DNA of 32,682 nucleotides from Bacteroidia bacterium 43-41 (GCA_001898165.1 MKTD01000068.1:1-32682), one strand, 5' to 3'; positions 8,302 to 16,629 are shown, counted from the stretch's first letter. Notes: generated by a model from the sequence alone, not told the origin. Numbers and translations: made by a program.

Positions 8302-9246
8302 TTACAAACCGTGTTTAGCCGATATTTCCAACATCCTTTTGATCGGTTTCACAGCTTTTACCCGAACTTCTTCCTCCACAAAAATTTCAGGCCGTTCGTT
8401 TTTCAGACACGAATACAACTTTTCCAGCGTATTCATTTTCATGTAAAAACAATCGTTACAAGCACAAGTAGAATCTTCGGGTGGAGCAGGAATAAATTCT
8501 TTATCGGGATTTTCTTTTTGCATCTGATGTAAAATCCCCGATTCCGTGGCAACAATAAACTGTTTATTCCCTGAATTTCGGGCAAATTTTATTATGGACG
8601 ATGTGGATCCCACATGATCGGCAACCTCCAGGATATATTTTCTGCATTCAGGATGTGCCAGCAATAATGCATGGGGATATTCTTTTTTCAATTCAAGGAT
8701 CTTTTCCAACGAGAATTGTTCGTGAACATGACAGGCACCTTCCCACAAAAGCATATTTCTACCTGTAAGTTTATTGATGTAATCCCCTAGATTCTTATCG
8801 GGTCCGAAAATAATTTTTTCATCTGAAGGAAGTGATTCCACAATTTGTTTTGCATTGGTAGATGTCACCACTATATCGGTTATCGATTTTACAGCCGCAG
8901 TAGTATTTACATACGAAATTACCGTATGGCCGGGATGTGACTGGATAAATTTTTCAAATTCATCTGCAGGGCAGCTTTCCGCTAAAGAACAACTTGCCAT
9001 TATATCGGGAATAAAGACACGTTTTTCAGGCGAAAGAATCTTAGCAGTCTCGGCCATGAAATGAACTCCGCAAAGCACAATAATATCTGCCGTTGTTTTA
9101 GCTGCCCATTGTGCCAATGCAAGACTATCGCCTACAAAATCTGCAATATCCTGAATATCGGATTCCTGATAATAGTGTGCTAAGATAATTGCATTTTTTT
9201 CCTTGCGAAGTCTATTTATGTTTTGTATCAATTCTTTTTTTTCCAT
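8302..9246 (-). CDS. nadA: Quinolinate synthase NadA
   Basis: [4Fe-4S] enzyme that condenses iminoaspartate with dihydroxyacetone phosphate to quinolinate, the second step of de novo NAD synthesis, in the cytoplasm. At 314 residues it is of the short NadA type. The three cluster cysteines are at 86 (in IMASCSLAESCP), 172 (in WEGACHVHEQF) and 266 (in NDCFYMKMNTLEKL). Other conserved pieces are LAHYYQESDIQDIADFVGDS near the N-terminus and LLAHPEC near 195. An extra CAC just before the last cysteine is normal in Bacteroidota. Neither nadB nor nadC is in the window. The gene begins at the edge of the AT-rich stretch at 9247-9800. Confidence 0.96.
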   Translation of the reverse strand: MEKKELIQNINRLRKEKNAIILAHYYQESDIQDIADFVGDSLALAQWAAKTTADIIVLCGVHFMAETAKILSPEKRVFIPDIMASCSLAESCPADEFEKFIQSHPGHTVISYVNTTAAVKSITDIVVTSTNAKQIVESLPSDEKIIFGPDKNLGDYINKLTGRNMLLWEGACHVHEQFSLEKILELKKEYPHALLLAHPECRKYILEVADHVGSTSSIIKFARNSGNKQFIVATESGILHQMQKENPDKEFIPAPPEDSTCACNDCFYMKMNTLEKLYSCLKNERPEIFVEEEVRVKAVKPIKRMLEISAKHGL

Positions 9247-9308
9247 TGAACATTATTTATTATATTATATTTAAAATTTAAAGAAATAGAATGATGATGA
9301 TGAATGCC

Positions 9309-9626
9309 TGTTGATACTGTTGATAAATAATTTAAAAAATAATTTAAAAATAAATTTGATCACGTTGTCAACAATTAAACTAAAATTAAATACTTTGTTG
9401 TCATATTGTTGTACATCTTATCAACAACCTTTTCATAACTGCATTGTTGATAGAATATTTCAAATTTGTTACATTTTTTCTGTTGATACAACGTGCAAAG
9501 CTTCCTGGGAACTTCTTGTAAATTTTTTTGCATTCATTAAATTAATTTTTTATATAAGTAAAAATTCAACAGAACAAAATGAAGTTATAGAATAATTCTC
9601 TACATAAAATCAACAGCTTATCAACA
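9309..9626. other. Candidate replication origin: cluster of DnaA-box-like 9-mers
   Basis: This 554-bp gene-free stretch (9247-9800) is strongly AT-rich. It holds TGTTGATAA at 9318-9326 and its complement TTATCAACA at 9418-9426 and 9618-9626, TGTTGATAC at 9309-9317 and 9481-9489, TGTTGATAG at 9445-9453, and near matches at 9365-9373 and 9607-9615. The 9-mer differs by one base from the DnaA box TTATCCACA. All genes from 9246 leftward to the window edge read left, and the genes to the right as far as 17.7 kb read right, as expected around an origin. dnaA is not nearby, which is common in Bacteroidota. I see no coding sequence here; the call rests on motif density and gene polarity. Confidence 0.5.
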
Positions 9627-9772
9627 ACCGAGAAAAAACATCGAGTGCAAAAGTATCATTTAAAAATTATTTATCCAATTGCTTAAGTTTTAAAGTTATA
9701 AAAAATGGCAAAAATCTAATTATTTATTGTTAAGTTAGAAACACCGGAGTTTCGTTTACAAAATGTTTTAGC

Positions 9773-9780
9773 TATATTTG
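9773..9780 (+). promoter_or_regulatory. Promoter -7 element of the phosphatase-like lipoprotein gene
   Basis: TATATTTG is a perfect TAnnTTTG match 20 bp before the GTG start at 9801, giving a very short leader that contains a purine-rich AGAGGCAG. Confidence 0.6.
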
Positions 9781-9800
9781 CTTGCCAAAATCAGAGGCAG

Positions 9801-10868
9801 GTGAAAAAATATAATTATCAAATTATTTCAGCTTTTTTTTTGTTGATTGCAGCGGGTTGCGCGTCGACAGTAAAAATAACATCTGTGGCAGAAAGGAATA
9901 AAGACGGCGATGTGCTTCTTAAGTGGGAGGTGAGTCCCGATCAGGAAGGGAGCATCAACATTTATTCTTCTCAGTCGGATAGTGATATTTCTGCTTTTAC
10001 ACCCATAAAAACCTCCAATATAACTGATCAGGTAACGGTAATCAACCCTTCGAGCCCCGATATAAGGGAATTTTATATTTTAAAAACCACATCTGCATAT
10101 TCCGGAATTATAGCTGATCGGATTATTGAAATGAGCAACATAAAAAATTTCAGGGATTTGGGTGGGTATTTCACACGTTCCGATCAGCAGATGAAATGGG
10201 GAAAAATTTTCCGTTCAGGCGATCTAAGCAGCGCAACATTGTATGACCAGGAGAGGATAAGGCGATTAAATATAAAAACTATTATTGATTTCAGATCAGA
10301 CAAAACCGCCAAAAGATATCCCATCCTTGTGCATCCGAACATCAGAAAGATATCGTTGCCAATTACTCCGATGGACAACGAAAAAATAAATGAAATGATG
10401 GATGACGAAAATCTGACGCGCAGTGATGCTATTCGTGATGTTCAGGATTCATATATAGGAATCATTGAAAACTACAAAACCGAATTTGCCGAGATGTTCA
10501 ATGTTCTTACCGATGAAAACAATTATCCTGTTTTGCTTACCGGATCATTGGGAAAGGACAGGGTAGGGCTGGCGTCATTTTTTATACTTTATGCGTTAGG
10601 TATTCCACAAAATGTAATTATTGACGATTATCTTTTGTCGCGTCAAACGATAGATGTTTCGAAAATTGCTGAAAATGTAAAAACAAAACCCGAATATTTT
10701 CAGGAAGCTGTTACCGCTTTAATGTCGGTAAATGTAGTGTATATCAATTATACAATCGATTATATAAACCAAAAATACGGCTCGGTGGATAATTATATAG
10801 AAAAAGAACTTAAGTTAACATCGGGAAAAAAGATTTTATTACGCAAATATCTACTCTATAATAATTAA
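9801..10868 (+). CDS. Lipoprotein of tyrosine/serine phosphatase fold lacking the catalytic cysteine
   Basis: A 355-residue lipoprotein: hydrophobic leader with lipobox AAGC (Cys20), a fibronectin-like beta domain to about residue 105, then a Y_phosphatase3-type domain with NFRDLGGY (116-122), GKIFRSGDLS (134-143) and IIDFRSDKTA. The family's catalytic loop is HCxAGKDRTG. Here it reads LLTGSLGKDRVG: the His-Cys pair is Thr247-Gly248 while the Arg (254) and the GKDR frame remain. Without the nucleophilic cysteine it should not dephosphorylate by the usual route and is probably a pseudophosphatase, perhaps a binding or scaffold protein in the periplasm or outer membrane. The start is GTG, 20 bp after a promoter element. 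A terminator at 10896-10922 isolates it from the helicase gene. The fold call is firm; loss of activity is inferred. Confidence 0.85.
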   Translation: MKKYNYQIISAFFLLIAAGCASTVKITSVAERNKDGDVLLKWEVSPDQEGSINIYSSQSDSDISAFTPIKTSNITDQVTVINPSSPDIREFYILKTTSAYSGIIADRIIEMSNIKNFRDLGGYFTRSDQQMKWGKIFRSGDLSSATLYDQERIRRLNIKTIIDFRSDKTAKRYPILVHPNIRKISLPITPMDNEKINEMMDDENLTRSDAIRDVQDSYIGIIENYKTEFAEMFNVLTDENNYPVLLTGSLGKDRVGLASFFILYALGIPQNVIIDDYLLSRQTIDVSKIAENVKTKPEYFQEAVTALMSVNVVYINYTIDYINQKYGSVDNYIEKELKLTSGKKILLRKYLLYNN

Positions 10869-10886
10869 TAAGATTAATTTTTTTCG

Positions 10887-10894
10887 TACCTTTG
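10887..10894 (+). promoter_or_regulatory. Promoter -7 element for the DEAD-box helicase gene
   Basis: TACCTTTG is a perfect TAnnTTTG match. It predicts a leader of about 130 nt before the ATG at 11033. The element directly precedes the terminator hairpin of the upstream gene. Confidence 0.6.
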
Positions 10895-10895
10895 C

Positions 10896-10922
10896 GCCCG
10901 ATTTTAAAATCCGGGCTTTTTT
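10896..10922 (+). terminator. Rho-independent terminator of the phosphatase-like gene
   Basis: GCCCG (10896-10900) pairs with CGGGC (10912-10916) around a self-complementary ATTTTAAAAT, followed by six T. It begins 27 bp after the stop codon of the upstream gene. Confidence 0.75.
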
Positions 10923-11032
10923 GTGTCCGAAAAATCAAATTTTGTATATCAAATTTTCTCACATCTTTATATATGTCGTGTTGTGGGGGTTTCGAGAAAA
11001 TGCGAATACTTTCACAATTAAATTAAAGAAAA

Positions 11033-12757
11033 ATGAGAACTTTTGAAGAACTTGGGATTGCACCCGTGATTTGGCGTGCCATTCAAGAAATGGGTTTTGA
11101 GCAACCCATGCCTGTGCAGGAGGAAGTAATTCCGCAACTGCTGGCAAATACCCGTGACATTATCGCCCTGGCACAAACCGGAACCGGAAAAACCGCTGCT
11201 TTCGGCTTGCCGATCATCCAAAAAACAAACATTGAGTTACATTCGCCACAAACGCTGATTCTTTGCCCTACGCGAGAACTTTGTTTGCAGATAGCCGGCG
11301 ACCTGACCGATTTTTCCAAGTATATCGACGATATAAAAATTCTTCCCGTTTACGGCGGATCGAGCATTGAAAGCCAGATTAAAATGTTAAAACGGGGTGT
11401 TCACGTTATTGTTGCCACGCCGGGAAGATTAATTGATCTGATTAACCGAAAAACCGTTTCACTGGAGAACGTCCACACCGTTGTGCTGGATGAAGCCGAT
11501 GAAATGCTGAACATGGGATTTACGGAAAGTATTGACGAAATTCTGTCTCATGTTCCCGATAACCGCAGCATGCTGCTTTTTTCTGCAACCATGCCGCAGG
11601 AAATAGCTAAAATTACAAGGAAATATATGTCCAACCCCATGGAGATAACCATTGGGCGTAAAAACGAAGGCGCACAGAACGTAAAGCACATCTATTTCAT
11701 GGTTCACGCAAAAGACAAATATCTTGCGCTAAAACGGATTGTGGATTACTACCCCGATATATACGGCATTGTGTTTTGCAGGACCAGAAAAGAAACACAG
11801 GAGATTGCAGATAAACTTATCCAGGACGGTTACGATGCCGATTCGTTACACGGTGATTTGTCGCAGGCGCAACGTGATTATGTGATGAACAAGTTCCGCT
11901 TGCGGAATCTGCAATTGCTGATTGCTACCGATGTTGCTGCCCGGGGCCTGGATGTGGACGATATCACGCACGTTATTAACTTCGGTTTGCCCGATGATTA
12001 CGAAGTTTACACGCATCGCAGCGGCCGTACCGGCAGGGTGGGGAAGACCGGAACTTCCATTTCCATTATACATACCAAAGAGAAAGGAAAAGTTGCCCAG
12101 ATTGAGAAACTTATCAACAAGAAATTTGAGTACCGCCAAGTTCCCAAAGGGGATGTTATTTGCGAAAAGCAACTTTTCAACTTTGTGGATAAAATAGAAA
12201 AAGTAAAGGTAAACGAAGAAGAGATTGCCCGTTTACTGCCATCCATTTTCAAAAAACTCGATTGGCTGGAAAAGGAAGATGTTATTAAACGTATGGTCTC
12301 GTTGGAATTTAACCGGCTGATTGACTATTATCAAGCCGCCGAAGAAATAGAAGAACCCAGGGAACAGAGCTCCAGGAAAGAGGAACGCGGTAAAGGGAAA
12401 AAATTTGAAAGGAACGAAGCGGGGCCGAGGAAAGCCGAAAGAGGCTATGCCCGTTTTTTTATCAATATCGGAAAAATGGACGGCGCCAATCCGGCTAACC
12501 TGATGGGCTTTATCAACGATTATGTTCCCGGTAAGATCAGGGTAGGGCGCATCGATCTGATGAAAAACTTTTCGTTTTTCGAAGTTCCCGAAGAAAGTAC
12601 CAAGCAGATTCTCAAATCCTTTAAAGGAGTCTATGTGGAAGACAGAAAATTAGTGGTTGAATTAGCTGACAACAATATGCAGGAGAATAAGAAATACAAA
12701 GGTGATAAGCCGAAACAGGATTTCAAAGTTTCCAAGAAAGGGAAAAAACGATACTAG
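11033..12757 (+). CDS. deaD: DEAD-box ATP-dependent RNA helicase (DeaD/DbpA type)
   Basis: ATP-driven RNA unwinding, usually in ribosome assembly and cold adaptation. All motifs of a 574-residue DEAD-box protein are present: Q motif region FEELGI with MPVQEEVIP, motif I AQTGTGKT (47-54), Ia PTRELCLQI, Ib ATPGRLIDL, II DEAD (153-156), III SAT (184-186), IV IVFCRTRKE, V ATDVAARGLDVDD and VI HRSGRTGR (328-335). A basic, acidic-patched linker (about 430-465) leads to a C-terminal DbpA-type RNA-binding domain (YARFFINIGKMDG through DRKLVVELAD) and a lysine-rich tail. The domain that targets DbpA to 23S rRNA makes a ribosome role likely. The long leader (about 130 nt) is typical of cold-regulated helicase genes, but I see no defined regulatory fold in it. 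A strong terminator follows. Confidence 0.95.
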   Translation: MRTFEELGIAPVIWRAIQEMGFEQPMPVQEEVIPQLLANTRDIIALAQTGTGKTAAFGLPIIQKTNIELHSPQTLILCPTRELCLQIAGDLTDFSKYIDDIKILPVYGGSSIESQIKMLKRGVHVIVATPGRLIDLINRKTVSLENVHTVVLDEADEMLNMGFTESIDEILSHVPDNRSMLLFSATMPQEIAKITRKYMSNPMEITIGRKNEGAQNVKHIYFMVHAKDKYLALKRIVDYYPDIYGIVFCRTRKETQEIADKLIQDGYDADSLHGDLSQAQRDYVMNKFRLRNLQLLIATDVAARGLDVDDITHVINFGLPDDYEVYTHRSGRTGRVGKTGTSISIIHTKEKGKVAQIEKLINKKFEYRQVPKGDVICEKQLFNFVDKIEKVKVNEEEIARLLPSIFKKLDWLEKEDVIKRMVSLEFNRLIDYYQAAEEIEEPREQSSRKEERGKGKKFERNEAGPRKAERGYARFFINIGKMDGANPANLMGFINDYVPGKIRVGRIDLMKNFSFFEVPEESTKQILKSFKGVYVEDRKLVVELADNNMQENKKYKGDKPKQDFKVSKKGKKRY

Positions 12758-12784
12758 GAGGTAACCCCTTGTCTATTAAATGTT

Positions 12785-12828
12785 CAAAAGCAGAATTTCA
12801 AATATGAAAACCTGCTTTTGTTTTTTTT
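12785..12828 (+). terminator. Rho-independent terminator after the helicase gene
   Basis: CAAAAGCAG (12785-12793) pairs perfectly over 9 bp with CTGCTTTTG (12812-12820), followed by eight T. It lies 28 bp after the helicase stop codon. Confidence 0.85.
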
Positions 12829-12885
12829 AATATGAATTAAAGAAAAAAATCTTTAATTCATTGTTTATAATTCGAAATTAATTAG

Positions 12886-12893
12886 TTACTTTG
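12886..12893 (+). promoter_or_regulatory. Probable promoter of the biotin-dependent carboxyltransferase gene
   Basis: TTACTTTG fits TAnnTTTG with one mismatch. A TTGT at 12861-12864 lies 21 bp upstream, about right for the -33 element. The implied leader is about 130 nt. Confidence 0.45.
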
Positions 12894-13027
12894 CAGTGTG
12901 GAATTTAAAACTAAATTTCTGTTCCTGAGATAATTATAATTAATAGAGATTGTAAGCAGATAGAGCAAAAAATAACGAAACTAATTTCTAAAACCACAAA
13001 AAATAGAAGAAATAAAATTTTAAACAG

Positions 13028-14917
13028 ATGAAAAGTAAACTTTTAATCAGAGATCTCACGTTAAGAGACGGTCAACAATCGGCTTTTGCTACCAGAATGA
13101 ACCAATCGCAAGTCGACAGAGTGTTACCTTATTACAAAGATGCCAATTTCTATGCGATGGAAGTTTGGGGAGGCGCAGTTCCCGACTCCATAATGCGTTA
13201 CTTAGGCGAAAATCCATGGGACAGACTTAAAAAAATCAGCGACGGTGTGCAGGGAGCGTCAAAACTCACAGCACTTTCGCGCGGACGAAACCTGTACGGA
13301 TATGCTCCCTATCCGGATGAAATTATCGACGGATTTTTCAAAAATGCAGTCGCTAACGGACTCAACATTATGCGTATTTTCGATGCGCTTAACGATGTTG
13401 ACAATATAAAATCGAGTGTAAAATACATTAAAAAATACGGTGGAATGGCAGATTGTGCCGTTTGCTATACTATCGATCCAAAATATGAAGATGAGGTAAA
13501 AATTGTTGAAAAAAAGGGCTTCCTCGGGCTTTTCAACAAAAAAGAAGAGGTGCGTGTAAAAAAAGAAAATGTTTTTACCGACCGGTATTTCCTCCGGAAA
13601 GCCAAAGAGATGCTGGCGTTGGGTGCCGATATGATCACCATTAAAGACATGAGCGGGCTGATTCCGCCTACACGCGTGGCAAACCTTATATCGTTGTTTA
13701 AAAAAGAACTTGATGTCCCTATCGATTTCCATACGCATTGCACCCCGGGGTACGGACTGGGTTCGGTGTTCTCGGCAATTGTGAACGGAGTGGATGTCGT
13801 TGACACCAATATCTGGTATTTTTCCGGCGGACCGGCTGCTCCTGCCATAGAGCTTATTTATATTTTCTGCCAAAAACTGGGTATTGAACTGGATGTGAAC
13901 ATGGAGGCCGTGGCAAAAATCAATGCCGAACTGTTCGGAATTCGCAAAGAGTTAGAGGCATTCGATACTGTAAAACAGTTCCCTAATCCATTTAATCCGC
14001 TTACGGACACTCTGCCGGCTAATATTGATAAGTTGTTTGACGATGCTGTTGCAGCAGCTCAAATCAATAATGAGGCTGCTTTGCTGGAAGCCTGCCACCG
14101 GATCGAGGCATATTTCAATTTCCCCGAACCCGACGAGATGGTGAAGAACGCCGAAATTCCCGGTGGAATGTACACCAATATGGTTGCACAATTGAAACAA
14201 TTCAACTCATTGGATATCTTGGAAGATGCTATGAAGTTGATTCCCAGTGTACGGCTCGATGCAGGATTGCCCCCATTGGTTACGCCTACAAGCCAGATTG
14301 TGGGTGTACAGGCGGTTAGCTCGGCTTTGAACCTGAAGAATGGGCGGGAGAAATACGCTAATGCGTCTAATCAATTTGTTGCGCTGGTAAAAGGTGAATA
14401 TGGGAAAACTCCCGTTCCGGTAGATCCGGATTTCAGATTTAAAATTGCCGGAACCCGTAAAGAAACTCCATACGACACAAGCACATATAAACGACAGGAG
14501 AATCCTGTTTTGCCGGAATTTGGGAATGCACGGCTGGCAAAAGATGAAAAGGAGGAGTTATTGCTCGAACTTTTTCCTGCCGTGGCAACCAATTACCTGA
14601 AAAAAATCCGCGAAACGGAATTTGTATCGCAAGGACCGCAGGAAACAACAGTAATGGAACCAGAAACAACATCTGCCGCTGCCGAAGCAAAAGAGCCCGA
14701 AGGATACATTGTAGAAAGCCCGATGCCGGGAAGCATAATGAAGCTTCTGGCGAAAGAAGGCGACGAGGTCCAGAGAGGAAAAAGCCTGTTCATCCTGGAA
14801 GCCATGAAAATGGAGAACGATGTAATTTCTGAATATTCCGGGAAAGTATATAAGATATATGTAAAACCGGGCGATATTGTTCAGGCCGGAGAGCCGATCA
14901 TGAAGATCGTAGATTAG
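13028..14917 (+). CDS. Biotin-dependent carboxyltransferase (oxaloacetate decarboxylase alpha / pyruvate carboxylase subunit B type)
   Basis: Moves a carboxyl group between oxaloacetate or pyruvate and a covalently attached biotin. The 629 residues comprise an HMGL-like TIM barrel (1-310) with RDLTLRDGQQS (8-18), metal ligands Asp14, His235 and His237 (in DFHTHCTPGYG) and the lysine carrying the carbamate (Lys206 in TIKDMSG); then the conserved carboxylase domain (to about 530), an Ala/Glu/Thr-rich hinge (545-562), and a biotinyl domain with EAMKMEND, the biotinylated residue being Lys594. A lysine-rich insertion at about 158-183 (KKGFLGLFNKKEEVRVKK) interrupts the barrel. No oadB/oadG membrane subunits or biotin carboxylase are adjacent. 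It may therefore serve as the B subunit of a two-part pyruvate carboxylase, a decarboxylase alpha chain or a transcarboxylase subunit; the sequence does not separate these. Confidence 0.88.
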   Translation: MKSKLLIRDLTLRDGQQSAFATRMNQSQVDRVLPYYKDANFYAMEVWGGAVPDSIMRYLGENPWDRLKKISDGVQGASKLTALSRGRNLYGYAPYPDEIIDGFFKNAVANGLNIMRIFDALNDVDNIKSSVKYIKKYGGMADCAVCYTIDPKYEDEVKIVEKKGFLGLFNKKEEVRVKKENVFTDRYFLRKAKEMLALGADMITIKDMSGLIPPTRVANLISLFKKELDVPIDFHTHCTPGYGLGSVFSAIVNGVDVVDTNIWYFSGGPAAPAIELIYIFCQKLGIELDVNMEAVAKINAELFGIRKELEAFDTVKQFPNPFNPLTDTLPANIDKLFDDAVAAAQINNEAALLEACHRIEAYFNFPEPDEMVKNAEIPGGMYTNMVAQLKQFNSLDILEDAMKLIPSVRLDAGLPPLVTPTSQIVGVQAVSSALNLKNGREKYANASNQFVALVKGEYGKTPVPVDPDFRFKIAGTRKETPYDTSTYKRQENPVLPEFGNARLAKDEKEELLLELFPAVATNYLKKIRETEFVSQGPQETTVMEPETTSAAAEAKEPEGYIVESPMPGSIMKLLAKEGDEVQRGKSLFILEAMKMENDVISEYSGKVYKIYVKPGDIVQAGEPIMKIVD

Positions 14918-14952
14918 TGAGTCGGATCCACATGGATATTTATAAATGGTGT

Positions 14953-14978
14953 AGGTGTGAATCTGCACCTTTTTTTTT
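14953..14978 (+). terminator. Rho-independent terminator after the carboxyltransferase gene
   Basis: AGGTG (14953-14957) pairs with CACCT (14966-14970), extended by a T-G pair, followed by eight T. The last T is also the first base of the next promoter's -7 element. Confidence 0.75.
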
Positions 14979-14985
14979 ATCTTTG
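14978..14985 (+). promoter_or_regulatory. Promoter -7 element of the small membrane protein gene
   Basis: TATCTTTG is a perfect TAnnTTTG match 20 bp before the ATG at 15006. It overlaps the T-run of the preceding terminator by one base. Confidence 0.6.
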
Positions 14986-15005
14986 TGAACCACATTGTTA
15001 CAATT

Positions 15006-15176
15006 ATGGCAAAACGAAAATTTTCACAAACACAGTTGGGCTTCATCACTATACTTTGGGTGATTTTAGTAGGCTATATTCTCATGAACGCCGAAATAAA
15101 CGCCATCACTGTTATTTCCATTATTATGTCGGGTATCATCGTATTTGTTCCTATTTACAAAAATCTACGAAAATAA
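15006..15176 (+). CDS. Small two-helix membrane protein, function unknown
   Basis: A 56-residue protein starting MAKRKFSQTQLG, with two hydrophobic segments (about 12-27, GFITILWVILVGYILM, and 33-50, AITVISIIMSGIIVFVPI) and a basic tail YKNLRK. The charge pattern puts both ends in the cytoplasm. The start is the ATG at 15006, since a promoter element lies at 14978-14985 and an upstream GTG at 14985 overlaps it. It has its own promoter, and the gdhA promoter lies about 60 bp after its stop. I do not recognise the family. Independent transcription and clean membrane topology argue it is a real gene rather than a chance reading frame. Confidence 0.65.
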   Translation: MAKRKFSQTQLGFITILWVILVGYILMNAEINAITVISIIMSGIIVFVPIYKNLRK

Positions 15177-15237
15177 ACTTTTCTCTGTCAAAATATAAAA
15201 AAATAGCGAAAAATACTTTCATTTAAATTTTTAATTG

Positions 15238-15245
15238 TATTTTTG
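15238..15245 (+). promoter_or_regulatory. gdhA promoter -7 element
   Basis: TATTTTTG is a perfect TAnnTTTG match 50 bp before the gdhA ATG at 15295. Confidence 0.6.
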
Positions 15246-15294
15246 TATTTCAAAGTGATTGTTTATTAAGTTATCACAATTAAACTCTTTTTTT

Positions 15295-16629
15295 ATGAAG
15301 TACGAAGAAGTTATCAGTCTGGTGAAAAGACGTTTTCCAAATGAGCCCGAATATCTTCAAGCTGTTGAAGAAGTGGTTGAATCTATCGAAGAGGTGTACA
15401 ATCAACATCCCGAATTCGAAAAAGCGAATCTGATCGAACGGTTAATCATTCCCGATAAGATTCATACGTTCCGTGTCACTTGGGTTGACGACAGGGGCAA
15501 TGTGCAAACCAATATGGGATACCGTATCCAGCACAACAACGCTATTGGCCCCTATAAAGGCGGAATCCGTTTTCACGCATCCGTATCGCCTTCCATTTTA
15601 AAATTCCTGGCCTTTGAGCAGACTTTCAAAAATGCGCTCACCACGCTCCCCATGGGTGGGGCTAAAGGCGGATCGGACTTCTCCCCACGCGGAAAATCGG
15701 AGGGTGAAGTGATGCGTTTCTGCCAGGCTTTTACCGAAGGGCTGTGGAGGGTTATCGGGCCGGATACCGATGTTCCGGCCGGGGACATTGGCGTAGGCGG
15801 CCGGGAAGTAGGGTATATGTTTGGTAAATACAAAAAGCTAGCTGGTGAATTTACCGGGACGTTTACCGGAAAAGGGCGTGAGTTTGGCGGATCACTTATC
15901 CGTCCGGAAGCCACGGGTTACGGGAACGTCTATTTTCTGTTAGAGATGCTGAAAACCCGGAATATCGATATAAAAGGGAAGAAATGCTTAGTGTCGGGTT
16001 CGGGAAATGTGGCTCAATACACGTGTGAGAAACTGATTGAGCTGGGCGCCATTCCGGTTACTCTTTCCGACTCCGACGGGTATATTTACGATCCTGACGG
16101 AATTACCGCGGAAAAACTGAATTTTGTGATGGAGTTGAAAAATCTCTATCGCGGCCGTATCCGTGAGTACGCGGAGGAATATGGCTGCAAGTACGTTGCA
16201 GGTGCCCGTCCGTGGGGTGAGAAAGCCGATATTGCATTACCTTCTGCCACACAAAACGAAGTTGATGGGGACGATGCTCAGGCTTTGATAACGAACGGGA
16301 TCATTGCCGTTTCGGAAGGCGCCAATATGCCCAGTACGCCGGAGGCAATTGAGATCTTCCAGAAGCACAAAATCCTGTATGCTCCGGGAAAAGCCGCCAA
16401 TGCAGGAGGAGTATCGGTATCGGGATTGGAAATGACACAGAACTCGGAACGCTACAGTTGGAGCGCTGAGCAGGTGGACGAAAAACTGAAATGGATAATG
16501 GGCAATATTCACGAAAACTGTGTGAAATACGGTACCGGACCCGATGGTTATATAAACTACGTGAAAGGCGCCAATATTGCCGGATTCATGAAAGTGGCCA
16601 AGGCAATGATGAGTCAGGGAATTTTATAA
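15295..16629 (+). CDS. gdhA: Glutamate dehydrogenase
   Basis: Reversible amination of 2-oxoglutarate to glutamate with NAD(P)H, a main ammonium assimilation route in Bacteroidales. The start is ATG at 15295, giving 444 residues (E. coli GdhA has 447). An upstream TTG at 15259 would add 12 unlikely residues and lies near the promoter. Conserved pieces: GPYKGGIRFH (85-94), the catalytic lysine Lys124 in PMGGAKGGSDF, Asp164 in VPAGDIGVGGREVGYM, the dinucleotide-binding loop SGSGNVAQYT near 238, and the C-terminal NAGGVSVSGLEMTQNSERYSW. This matches the hexameric, small-subunit class, usually NADP-dependent; coenzyme choice is not proven by sequence. A terminator follows directly. No gltBD or regulator is adjacent. 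Confidence 0.96.
   Translation: MKYEEVISLVKRRFPNEPEYLQAVEEVVESIEEVYNQHPEFEKANLIERLIIPDKIHTFRVTWVDDRGNVQTNMGYRIQHNNAIGPYKGGIRFHASVSPSILKFLAFEQTFKNALTTLPMGGAKGGSDFSPRGKSEGEVMRFCQAFTEGLWRVIGPDTDVPAGDIGVGGREVGYMFGKYKKLAGEFTGTFTGKGREFGGSLIRPEATGYGNVYFLLEMLKTRNIDIKGKKCLVSGSGNVAQYTCEKLIELGAIPVTLSDSDGYIYDPDGITAEKLNFVMELKNLYRGRIREYAEEYGCKYVAGARPWGEKADIALPSATQNEVDGDDAQALITNGIIAVSEGANMPSTPEAIEIFQKHKILYAPGKAANAGGVSVSGLEMTQNSERYSWSAEQVDEKLKWIMGNIHENCVKYGTGPDGYINYVKGANIAGFMKVAKAMMSQGIL

Noticed and set aside
13259-13873. Minus-strand open frame opposite the carboxyltransferase gene
   Set aside because: It lies wholly inside a well-supported gene and shows no recognisable domain.
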